Positions 32,712 to 43,316 of a DNA stretch of 64,000 nucleotides are shown here, piece by piece. The notes beneath the pieces were generated by a model. It was not told where the DNA came from and did no database searches. It saw nothing but the letters and a program-made list of their open reading frames with translations. The position numbers and the translations under genes are program-made. Source of the stretch: Myrica gale (taxonomy: Eukaryota; Streptophyta; Magnoliopsida; Fagales; Myricaceae); NCBI GenBank assembly GCA_963930655.1, contig OZ005613.1, positions 8,564,501 to 8,628,500 on the forward strand, given 5' to 3'. Position 1 is the first letter of the stretch; every line of letters starts with the position of its first letter.

Positions 32712-33043
32712 TTTAAATCAAAATATAGAAAAATACAATGAAAATATGTAAACTTAAAACAAATGAAAAAAACACAACGTAATCACTTTAAAGGGATTAA
32801 AATACTCACCATGCTAGCAAAGACAAATTCCTTGGTAGAAATGAGCATATGAGATTGAGAGCATTCGGAGAGTTTGAGAGTTTTGGTGAGAAAAATTTGA
32901 GGACACTTCTTCAAATTGGTCACAAGTGTTTGCTCTTGTTTAGTTTGGAACACTTGTTGAAGATGCCCCAAGTCTTCGTACTTATGTTTGAATGCCATCA
33001 ATCTAAACCATAATGAAATGCTCTAACCTCGCAGCCATTTTGT

Positions 33044-33060
33044 GGGGGGGGGGGGGGGGG
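33044..33060 (+). repeat. Homopolymer of 17 G
   Basis: TTTTGT followed by 17 consecutive G and then AGCCCC. It opens a GC-rich patch (33010-33270) inside AT-rich DNA. It can form G-quadruplex structures and is prone to length error in sequencing. Confidence 0.9.
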
Positions 33061-33702
33061 AGCCCCTTCCTCTCCCACCTCGTAACCCCCCAACCATGGG
33101 AGGTTGGGAGAGTGAGGGAGGGGCTTCCCCTCCACCTTGCCGGACGCTGTTGTGCCCGTGGGAAGAGGTCCTCTTCCGTGATGCGGCGCCTCCGAGAGGT
33201 GGTTGACTGCCACTTCCCTCCCATATTCCCATCCCATCCCGCAAATTTGAGAGGGAAGGGGCCAGGAAGCGGATACTGGGCTTTTGAATATTTTATGTTT
33301 GTTTAAGTTTTTTTCTTTTTCAAGTTTTAAATTATGATTTATTTAAGTTTTAATTTTTTTATTTTATTCGCTGGCCAAGTGGAAGTATTACATAATTAGC
33401 TCGTACGTAGCTGTGTTGACAACATGCCTGGCTCCTGTTAGCTAGCGAAGCAATAAAATTCAAACTGGCCAAACCCATGCAGTTATTAGTTGTTTTTAAA
33501 ATTCTAGGCAGTGACTTTTTTTTTAAACCACAGAACCCAGGTAGTGATTTTTAAACTTTCCCTTATTTTTAAGTAGATCCTCAAGTAATATGATCCGTTG
33601 TAAAGAGATATGGCCTTATGGATACATCTAATATTCTTTGGGAGTTGTGATTGCGCCATGGCCTCAATATTTTTCTTATTAGTCCTAAAATTTATTTTGA
33701 AG
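33061..33702. other. GC-rich patch then AT-rich MATE upstream region
   Basis: 33061-33270 is GC-rich with several overlapping frames that show no known domain. From 33300 the DNA is AT-rich. No MATE exon 1 (GH..ELDLAAYA...VNGIL) could be found here or further upstream, so the gene's start is missing or not recognised. Confidence 0.45.
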
Positions 33703-36700
33703 CTGGGCATGTCAAGTGCGACTGAGACCATGTGTGGGCAAGCATTTGGGGCTGGACAGTACCACATGCTGGGTATTTACTTGCAACGGTCGTGGATTGT
33801 TGATGCTATTACAACAACAATACTGGTCCCTCTCTTTGTCTTCTCATGTCCCCTGTTTATATCCCTGGGTGAGGAAGAAGAGATATCGATAGCATCTGAA
33901 GCTATCTCCCTTTGGTTCATTCCCGGCATCTATTCCTATGTTTTTTCCTCGACAATCCAGATGTACTTACAAGCACAACTTAAAAATCTGATTGTCGGAT
34001 GGCTATCTGCTGCATCATTTCTACTTCAAGTGCTTTTATCTTGGATATTCGTCAGCATACTCGGCTTAGGGGTTCCTGGTGCCATGGGCGCGTTCAACAT
34101 ATCCAGTTGGTTATTGGTCCTTGGAGAGTTCGTCTACATTTTCGGTGGTTGGTGCCCGAATAGCTGGAAAGGATTCACGGCAGCTGCCTTCACCGATATT
34201 TGGCCTTTATTAAAGTTGTCAATATCCTCTGGTGTGATGCTTTGGTAATTCCAGTTCATTTCCTTCATTATTTTCATCTTTTCCTATTTTTTTTCGTATT
34301 ATATATATATGATACATGACATTATCTAGCAATCAAGGAGCACTTCAAGTAAAGTAACCCACCTGCTGCATAAATGTCAAAGACATTTGTATTGATATAT
34401 ATTTATATATTATTTATCTCCAATAGTTTGGAGCTGTGGTACAATGCTATCCTAGTTCTGCTGGCTGGATATATGAAAAATGCGACTATTGCTATCGCGG
34501 CATTCTCCATCTGGTACGATTTATTGCTTTTTCGTTATTTGTTCTCTTTTGCTGTTCAATTTATTTGAAAGAGTCAATATATATGCCTGTGTTCTTAGGA
34601 ATCTACAAAAGCTTCAATAACTAAAAGTTCGATCAATTTATTTATTTATTTTTTCTTTTTGTAGCCTCAATATATGCCAATGGGAATTTATGATATTCCT
34701 TGGATTATTAGGTGCCACAAGGTATATGTCTTTTATCCAAACTTACTTTGCCTTTAGTCTCTCTGTTATATATATAATTTCTCCTCCAAATTTACTCCTC
34801 TTGTGATATAATTTGACAGTGTGCGTGTATCAAATGAGCTCGGAAGAGGAAATGCTAAAGCTGCACTGTTTTCCATTAAAGTTATCCTCAGTACTTCAAT
34901 TTGTCTTGGATTGATTTGCTGGGTCTTATGTTTAGTTTTTGGGAATCAAATTTCATACTTGTTTACAAGTGATGAACTGGTTGCGGAAGCTGTATCAAGT
35001 CTCTCTACCCTTCTTGCTTTCTCTATGTTACTAAATAGTGTTCAACCAATACTTACAGGTGAGTGTTTCATTTTATTCGCTGACTGCACTGTCATCTACT
35101 GTCATCCAAAAAGATGAGGGAAATTAATGGCTTGCAATTCTTCCCGATAACATTGAGAGACTAACTAAGCAAGCATATAAGCTATACGAAGAAGAACATG
35201 TTTATCAAAGACTAATGTAATTACTTCTTGGCGTCAGGTGTGGCCATTGGTGCTGGTTTACAAAGTTCCGTTGCAATTATAAACATCTGCAGCTATTATG
35301 TGTTTGGCATACCAATAGGACTATTGCTTGGCTACGTGGTTCATCTTGAAGTAAAGGTATTATCATATCCGTACTTTTTCTGTTCAATTGTTAGAGTAAA
35401 ATATTCTAATTTTTGGTGTTCAATTGTTAATGAAATATATTTGCTAAAAGTATTTTTCAATGTTTGAGGCATGTTGTATTTTTCATAATCTCATAGGATT
35501 AATAAACTTAATTAATTCTTAACATCAGTTTGAAATAATATAAAAAATCAATCAAATGACACATGTCAAATTAGAGAGGAACTATTAATTGTTAGAGAAT
35601 CTAATTTAAATAATAAAATATATCTTTTCTTATCAACTCAAGTTTTTGGTGATAAGTGGTAGATTCACATGGTATCAAAGTCAATGTCCTGAGTTTGAGA
35701 CCTGACTCCGCACTTCACTCCAATTTCAATTAAATATTGCATGTATTGAGTTTGCAATAGAAGGAGAATCTAATTCACACGTGAGGGGGCTTGATACCCC
35801 ATCTTCTAGTTATCAGGTCAGAGAGAGGCCTCGCCCGTAAGCTGGGAATCTTTACACGCGATATGCCGATGATTCACTACTGGGAATCGTGGGTGCCATA
35901 GAGCTTCTCATAGAGAATATAATTTAAATAATAAAAATGTTCTCTTTTGATCAATTTGAGGGGGCTTGATACCCCATCTTCTAGTTATCAGATTAGAGAG
36001 AGGCCTTGCCCGTAAGTTGGGAATCGTTACGCGCGATATGCCGATGACTCGCTACTGGGAATCGTGGGTGCCGTAGAGCTTTTCAAAGAGAATATAATTC
36101 AAATAATAAAAATTTTCATTCCTATCAATTTAAGCTTTTGGGATAAGTAGTAGATTCACTTCGAGTGAGAGATTGGGTAGTATTGTTCAAATCTGGTTCA
36201 GGGTCGAATTTCCACCACCTTGACCTTGAACTTGAGGCAAACGGGGCTAGAAGCTTGCAACCCGATCCCGTAAAAAGCTAAAATTGTCTGGTTCGAGTTG
36301 GGCTCCTCCGATTCCTTTGGTTTCGGATCGGGTTATAAGATAAAACACATAAAGTAACTGTGTTGTTTTATTAAGGGCATAAGGGGAAAAAATCATGTTA
36401 GAGACCGGAACCCAAACCCGATTTCTAGTCTTCATGAGAATTATGCTGATGAAATTAAAACTTATGCCCTTTATCCATACCTGTTAGCTTTTCCTTCTCT
36501 ACATCTTTGGAAAGACCATCCAAGCATAAAGGCATGATAATGCTCAAGTTCAGTTTTAGAGTTATAAGTTATTCCTTTCTTTCATACTCCATTTTTGTTA
36601 AAAGAACAAGAAAAAGCAAGGGATATTCAATACACTTTCTCACTCATGAACTATAAAAAGTTTGACACATTGTACTCTCCAATTCTACTGATGTTCGACA

Positions 36701-37265
36701 CTTTGCACCCTTCGTCTCATGATAATTTCTTCGATGACTTAATAAAATGACAACAATATTCTCAACATATACAAACTCGGTCAAGGACATTATCATCATT
36801 TTGATCTACAAATTTCTTTGGTTGTTTTGCTAAATTTTCGTGAACATATGCATTAATAATGTCGTCAGAGGATCGTTCCTATATATTCTAGTAATATCTT
36901 AGAGAACGAAGCAATATAATTTCTTTCATTGTTCTTTTTATTTTGGGGGGATTCTCGTTCTCATATATCCTAATGTTTTTGTTTACTATACTTTTTTAGG
37001 GTCTGTGGATTGGGATGTTATGTGGAGTACTGATGCAAACAATTGTACTTTCCTTCATGATATGGAGATTAGATTGGAGTGAACAGGTAACATTGGAAGT
37101 ATATACATCAAGTCTCAATGATTAAGTGAATGACATATTGGAGCTAACTATCATGTTGTCACATGCATTAAAGTAATTAGGTCTTATCATATGCCATTGC
37201 AGGTTAAAAAAGCATCTGAACGTCTCCATCAGTGGGTTTTGAAGTCGCCAAACGAATCTAATTAA
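33703..37265 (+). CDS. MATE efflux transporter (DETOXIFICATION type), 5' incomplete
   Basis: Multidrug and toxic compound extrusion carrier, an integral membrane protein that exports organic substrates by cation antiport; the substrate cannot be told. Seven exons: 33703-34244, 34427-34513, 34665-34721, 34820-35058, 35238-35356, 37000-37086 and 37203-37265. All introns are GT..AG and all phases join without stops, giving about 397 residues. Motifs include LGMSSATETMCGQAFGAGQY, MLGIYLQRSW, YLQAQLKN, SSGVMLCLELWY, VRVSNELGRGN and SVQPILTGVAIGAG. The family is about 480-500 residues, so exon 1 (TM1-2, about 90 residues) is missing. An acceptor-like TTTGAAG precedes 33703. Intron 5 (35357-36999) hosts a TRIM-like repeat. 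AATAAA at 37478 may be the poly(A) signal. It is paralogous to the pseudogene at 13040-15292. Confidence 0.9.
35590..36160 (+). mobile_element. TRIM-like element in MATE intron
   Basis: An 80-bp LTR-like sequence, TGTTAGAGAATC...TAGATTCACA (35590-35669), is followed directly by TGGTATCAAAGTC, a degenerate Met-tRNA primer site. A related copy lies at about 36078-36159. Between them is a tandem duplication with a 175-bp period (35783-35957 and 35958 to about 36110). No coding capacity. The structure fits a terminal-repeat retrotransposon in miniature; a target duplication was not clear. Confidence 0.55.
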
Positions 37266-37900
37266 TCAGAGCTTCCCTAGTTCCACTTCGAATTAGGTGC
37301 ATCATTAGTAATGTTCTTTAATAATTTTCTTACGTACTATATCCCTCTTGCCAGTAAATTATACTCCACTAGTTCAAGATTTTATGAATTTTTAGTACCT
37401 CCGAATTCGAAGTATTACCATGATGTATCGAGTGTCCATCAACCACTTCAGGGACTTTTATTTATAGCTTTGCTTTGAATAAATGTATTCTCTTCGTCGA
37501 AGAATTAGAATATATCCACGGCTTCTTTCAACCCGAAACTTGTCTCACGGTGATCTTTCTTGATCTATGACTCACTCGTTCAAAGCTCTGCATATATGCC
37601 GTAGTTAATTACAGTTTCTCTATTCACATTCCCTTACTTGATGGATGGATTTAAAATGTTGGTGTGGCCTCATAAGTTAACCAACCAACCCATAAAAATC
37701 TATATACATGCCATAGTTGAGGCACGAGTTCTGAGTTTCTTCATGCTCTGAGTTCGGGAAACAAAACAAAAAACAACAGAGCATATTTTGGCCTTTGCTT
37801 CTCTACAACACTGAATATTGATGCAACAACAAAGAGAGATAATCATCTGGACTTCAATGTATACTTTCTGTACATACCTGCTGTCAAAAAATATCCTAGG
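37266..37900. other. 3' flank of MATE gene
   Basis: Probable 3' UTR and intergenic DNA; AATAAA at 37478. The last ~60 bases (to 37905) and the bases after 40662 may once have been contiguous coding sequence on the minus strand, split by the palindromic LTR element, but no family was recognised. Confidence 0.4.
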
Positions 37901-37905
37901 ATCAG

Positions 37906-39242
37906 TGATGAGTGCACGAAAGTGCTCCCTAGATACCCTATTATTGGACTAAAATGCTATAATGTGACTAGAAATAATTGGAATTAATGTGTATTCTTGA
38001 ATTGAGTTTCTATTTACTTTGGGACACTCCTAAGCAGATTTTTATGTCTAATTTCAGAGTTTACAAAAGAGCAAGTCAAAGCCCAATCAAATTCAAAAGG
38101 GGGAATCTCATGGGGTTGAGATCAATTTGGATGAAGAGAGAAAAAAAAGGAAAAAGGAACACAAAAGGAAACTACAAGAAGTCCAAATCCGAAATTTGAT
38201 AGGAGACAGCCTGGACATATTTTCGTATTTTGGTCGTAACTTTCCACCCACATATCGGATGGACACAATTCTTGATGCGTTGGAAAGCTATCTTACGGGG
38301 ATACAATTCATTGTTTGCTGGTATTTCCTTAATACGGACGTTTACTGGGTCAAAAGTGGGTCGCAATCCAAGCCCAGAAACCAAAGAATATCATTTAGCG
38401 TTTTTATTATTATTCCCTTTTTAGGGTTTTGTTGGGGGACATATATAAGCTTATCTTTTGCTTGTATACGGGGGAGGAGGCATACTTGAGACACAAAGGG
38501 TTTCATTTTCTCTAGACTTTGTTTCCTTTCATCTTAGCATGGAGAACTAAATTTTCAAGTGGGGCTAGGGATGAACTTGCATACTGGACGATATTTTCAA
38601 TTCATTCTTAATTTATTTATTTTATTTTCAATTACTAAAACTTTTTTGTTTTATCATTTTCAATTCATTGTTGATGTTTTCTTCTCCGAATAATCATAGA
38701 ATTTATTCTGTTTATGGATTCAGTCATGCTTTTTCTATTGAATGGATTAGTTCTTTGATTATGTTTGGATCAATTATTTATCTATATTGATTTACTTATT
38801 TGCTGCAATATCACTCCCTGAGTATATTGTCGTTGTTGGGTTCTCTCAATAGGGATAATAATTTACGTATTCTAAAAGTGGTGCATGATTTTTCAAAGGA
38901 TACATTTGGTTTAATTTTGGTTTATAAATCTATACCTTCCGATTGGGAATTTTGGGAATTGAGTTCTCAATTGACTTATCACTGAATTAAGAATAATTAA
39001 AATACCGAAGTTGTGCAAGGGATTCCCTACGCTCTACTGTTCATCAAATTTGAGTACTTTTTCCGTTAGTCAATCTACTTCACTTTAATTTGCATTTAAA
39101 ATTGATCTTCGTTTTCCATTGATCATTTAATATTTTTCTTTAGTTTCTTTGTTCCTTTTGCTATTCTTTTAATTTGTCTCTCTGTGGAATCGACACCCCA
39201 AAGTTGTGCTACAACTACCGCATTATTATTTGGGCGTAATCA
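37906..39242 (+). repeat. Left LTR of the palindromic element
   Basis: A 1,337-bp LTR, TGATGAGTGC... to ...GGGCGTAATCA, largely the reverse complement of 39340-40657. It contains an open frame (38127-38489) that is also present, diverged, in the other LTR; it resembles no known protein. Confidence 0.8.
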
Positions 39243-39316
39243 AATTTTCGCAACGAAGTTACCACCTTTACAAGCTACTGAAAAGACAAAAACTATCCAG
39301 CAATTCCTCTATTGTC

Positions 39317-39334
39317 TCCCCAGCAACGGCACCA
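39317..39334 (-). other. Primer-binding site of the right LTR
   Basis: Minus-strand TGGTGCCGTTGCTGGGGA, five bases (AATTT) after the LTR end at 39340. It is close to the TGGCGCCGTTGCCGGGGA site of Athila-like gypsy elements. The left LTR has no comparable site: its flank reads AATTTTCGCAACG. Confidence 0.75.
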
Positions 39335-39339
39335 AAATT

Positions 39340-40657
39340 TGATTACGCCCAAAGAATAATGCGGTAGTTGTAGCACAACTTTGGAGTGTCGATTCCATAG
39401 AGAGACAAATTAAAAGAATAACAAAAGGAACAAAGAAACTAAAGAAAAATATTAAATGATCAATGGAAAACGAAGATAATTTTAAATGCAAATAAAGTGA
39501 AGTACAATGACTAAAGGAAAAAAGCACTCAAATTTGATGAACAGTAGAGCGTCGGGAATCCCTTGCACAACTTCGGTATTTTAATTATTCTTAATTCAGT
39601 GAATAACTCAATTCGGAACTCAATTCCCAAAATTCCCAATCGGAAGGTATAGATTTATAAACCAAATGTATCCTTTGAAAAATCATGCACCACTTTTAGA
39701 ATACATAAATTATTATCCCTATTGAGAGAACCCAACGACAACAATATACTCAGGGAGTGATATTGCAGCAAATAAGTAAATCAATATAGATAAATAATTG
39801 ATCCAAACATAATCAAAGAACTAATCCATTCAATAGAAAAAGAATGACTGAATCCATAAACATAATAAATTCTATGATTATTTGGAAAAGAAAACAACAA
39901 TAATAAATTAAAAATGATAAAACAAAGGAGTTTTAGTAATTGAAAATCAAATACATAAATTAAGAATGAATTGAAGATACCATCTAGTGTGCAAGTTCAT
40001 CCCTAGCCCCACTTGAGAATTTAGTTCTCCATAATAAGATGAAAGGAAAACAACTTCCAAAGAAAAACCTCTAGTCTCAGGTCTGCTGCCTCCCCCTTAT
40101 ACAATCAAAAGATAAGCATATATGTCCCCCAACAAAACTCTAAAACGGAATAATAAAAAAATGCTAAATGATATTCTCTGGTTTTTCGGGCTTGGATTGC
40201 AGCCCACTTGTGACCCCGTAAACGTCCGAATTAAAGAAATACCATCTCACAATGCATTGTAGCCCCGTCAGATAGATTTCCAGAGAACCAAGAATCGTGT
40301 CCATCCGATATGTGAGTTGAAAGGTACGACCAAAATACGAAAATATGTCCAGGCTGTTTCCTAGCAAATTTCGGATTTGGACTTCTTGTAGTTTCCCTTT
40401 GTGATCCTTTTTCCTTTTTTTTTTCTCTTCATCCAAATTGCTCTCAACCCCATGAGAGTCCCCCTTTTGAATTTGATTGGGCTTTGACTTATTCTTTTGT
40501 AAACTCTGAAATTAAACATAAAAATCTGCTTCGGAGTGTCCCAAAGTAAATACAAACTCAATTCAAGAATAAACATTAATTCCAATTATTTCTATTCACA
40601 TTATAGCATTTTAGTCTAATAATAGGGTATCTAGAGATCACTTTCGTACACTCATCA
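39340..40657 (-). repeat. Right LTR of the palindromic element
   Basis: A 1,318-bp LTR in minus orientation, the counterpart of 37906-39242. The two arms differ by many point changes and small indels, so the palindrome is not recent. Confidence 0.8.
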
Positions 40658-40662
40658 ATCAG

Positions 40663-43316
40663 CTTCCTCGGAATCCCATTGGTGGTGACGTACATGATAA
40701 CCCTGGAACATTCTGTGTTCAAAAAGTTTTTGGCAGTTTAGATAAAAAGTAAATCTAAAGAAATATATATGCAATATCAAATGAATTATGTATATTGATG
40801 TCCCTTTATGTCAATTTTATAATTTCTTCAACTTGCAATGTCCACATAATTGAGGTCACCTTTTGGGCGCAAAAGCCTTTAAAGTATTGTGATTTAAACA
40901 TATGGAAGACAATTTCTTGTGGAAAGAATCAGAGCAGACCACATACCAGTAGATTTTCTACTCTAATCAAAATTGATTCTCAATTGATAGGATCTAATCA
41001 GGTAGTTCATCATTGGGAAGCGAGTGTGAAATGCCAGCCATAAGGGAAGATCATTTGTACAAGCAAAATATCTTGATAGTAATACCCAAGTGCTTAACAC
41101 AGTAGAATTTCGGTTTCACACTCCCTTTAGCAAGGGAAAGAATCAAGACAAGACAGAAAACACAAAGAAAGCTCTTGCTGCGAAGAATGTGAAGCTCAAA
41201 TCAGTGTGCAACTGTCTTAAAAGTATTTACTTAGCAAGGGAAAACTGTGAAAAAAGAATGTTAAGCATAACTAAGACGGAATCTAAAATTCTTATTGAGA
41301 TAATTATATTCTGCCAATGTAAAGCAACACTCAATGTCAATGAAGTCATTATTAGGGTGGCCAAAGTACTTGCAGTCATAGTCAACTGAGGTTCAATTTC
41401 ATTGCTCTCTTTGACTTGGATTGTTACAGGAGAAGCTCTTCCACTTGAGTACAATGCTCCATATGCTTTCGATGGCCATAGGTTCCATATACATATAAGA
41501 CAAAGTAATAATATAGAGGTAAATAAGTGAACATACTAATCAGTCACAATAAGACAATAAAAAGAAAAACGAGAAGTAGAAGTTGCTTTTTTCAAGTTGA
41601 AATTAATAAAAACCAAATAACTTACACTTCAAGAAACTTACGATGATCCAAGGTGACTGTCAAGCTACAAACTATCACCAAATGCAGAGAATTACAACTT
41701 TTGATAAATAAATGCATTTGCTTTTTTCAAGAAACATAAGATGATCCAAGGTGACTGTTACGTTACAAACTATCGTCACCAAATTCAGAAATTAAGGGAA
41801 AGCCACAGGTGAAAATACTACCTGATCTTGCATCTGGGAAATAATGGCCCCAAGCAACGATTTCTTCATATTGGGGAAATAATGGCCCTAAGAAAGTGGC
41901 CATATTATGCAATATTCCCAGAATTCAACAGTAAAGAAGCTGGTATGAGCTTATGTTTTTATTCGGCCAGAACAATGTTTATCTGCTTGTAGAAACAAAT
42001 TCAAGTGTTGTTTGCAGATAATAGTTAATACACGAGGAAGAACATAAATCTTGAATCAGTTTCTGTAACTAGATTCTGACCATCATAGCACAAGCAAAAA
42101 TGCCCCCAAACATGCAACCTCCATCAACCATATTCAAACAAGGGTTCAATGTTAATCAAACATAACAGTGATCAGCAAGTGCTCTGTTTAGTAAGTGAGA
42201 AAAAACATAGAAAATGAAAAGATAATACCAACATATACATGATATGACTTTTGGCAATGTAACATCTTTAAGGTGCAATGAAATTCTAACAGTATACAAT
42301 ACCAAGTACTCCCTCCTTCCTATTTTCCTAAGAATCATTTGGGCCTTTTTTCCCATTTTTATCTAAGAAGTTGTCCAAGTTTTCATGGAAGATTAACCAC
42401 ATGTAATATATTCCAGAGGCATGATAAAGGCACTTTCAACTTCACTACCAAATGCTAGCCTAAAAGGAAGAATCTGATCCATGTATCTGCAAAACGTATG
42501 AAAGATCATTTTGATGGTGCTTTCTAAGGCACGTGATAGAAGACTGTCTGCATGAGTTCAGCAATAGTGGCTATTTTTCTAACTTCAATATCTGTAACAA
42601 GACATCGTAATTGATTGAAATGATTGCAATATAGACAGACAATAGATATAGAGAGAGACCGACGTGAATTGAAGACCACATTGACCTATGTTTAGGACTT
42701 TCAACTTCAAATACTGCATAACCATCCCTGACCCGATTTGAATGCTTTAGAAAATCATGTAGGAAGAGCAAGAAATAGACATCCTGAATCAGAAATATCA
42801 TGCTACAGTGGACCTTATATTGGAATAGTGAAACAATATATTTCAGTTGTTGTAAGTGTATTCCAACAAAACAAAACGGAGTACAATATCTATTTTCTTC
42901 GTTACCAAATTATCAAAGCAACCAAACAGCATCATTGGTGAAAAAAACCTAGTACAGAAAGATTAGAGAACCAAACCAGAGAGAGGCAGATTACGGATGC
43001 AAGAGCCATCCAATTTGTGAACAGAGAATTTGAGGGGCTCGGCGGGAAGCTTGCTGTAGAAAAAACCTTTCCAAGAAAGCCTATCGACGATCAACAGCGA
43101 CGAGATTCACCATACGAGAGAAGGGCACATATTTGCCTACAAGCCGTCCCTGAAGGAATTGGTGCATCGGTGAAGACTTAGACCCGCTGGAGATTTCGTG
43201 TTCTTAATGACGACCTTCAAGGATTCCCACTGTGTCGACGAACAGACCGAAAATTGCTGACATATATGGTCACCAACAATTCAAAGGAGTGGTTTCTCTT
43301 CTATGGCATGCGGGAG
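40663..43316. other. Unassigned region, possible minus-strand gene
   Basis: No complete gene recognised. A roughly 100-bp imperfect duplication lies at 41630-41700 and 41727-41795 (shared run GATGATCCAAGGTGACTGT). Near 42995-43090 the minus strand reads FYSKLPAEPLKFSVHKLDGS, then CI and a donor-like GTAATC; this vaguely recalls the ubiquitin-like domain of a plant snRNP-associated protein, but I could not confirm it. A Stowaway-like end (CTCCCTCC) occurs near 42310 without a partner. Confidence 0.3.

Larger units (their letters stand above)
30533..33000 (-). mobile_element. Degenerate CACTA element 3 (approximate)
   Basis: CATTACAAGAAAATG at about 30533 resembles a CACTA terminus (CACTACAAGAAA). 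Downstream, En/Spm-type transposase remnants lie on the minus strand (31851-32160 and 32523-32711). The opposite end was not found, so the extent is a guess. A Mutator-like foldback (31040-31681) is inserted in it. Confidence 0.4.
37906..40657. mobile_element. Inverted LTR pair within one target duplication
   Basis: A 2,752-bp unit with ends TGATGAGTGCACGAAAGTG and the complement of TGATGAGTGTACGAAAGTG, flanked by ATCAG on both sides (37901-37905 and 40658-40662). It consists of one LTR in plus orientation (37906-39242), a 97-bp centre, and one LTR in minus orientation (39340-40657). Next to the right LTR, on the minus strand, is TGGTGCCGTTGCTGGGGA, a primer-binding site of the type seen in Athila-like gypsy elements. 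No gag or pol. Normal LTR elements have direct, not inverted, LTRs. Confidence 0.85.

Noticed and set aside
33003-33306. Several overlapping 70-100-codon frames on both strands
   Set aside because: They arise from a GC-rich, low-stop patch around a G homopolymer and lack any recognisable domain.
35670-35700. tRNA-like segment TGGTATCAAAGTC...GAGTTTGAGACC
   Set aside because: It lacks a cloverleaf and is better explained as the primer-binding site and start of a TRIM-like element.
42305-42400. Stowaway MITE (ACTCCCTCCTTCC)
   Set aside because: Only one end is present; no partner terminus or TA duplication was seen.
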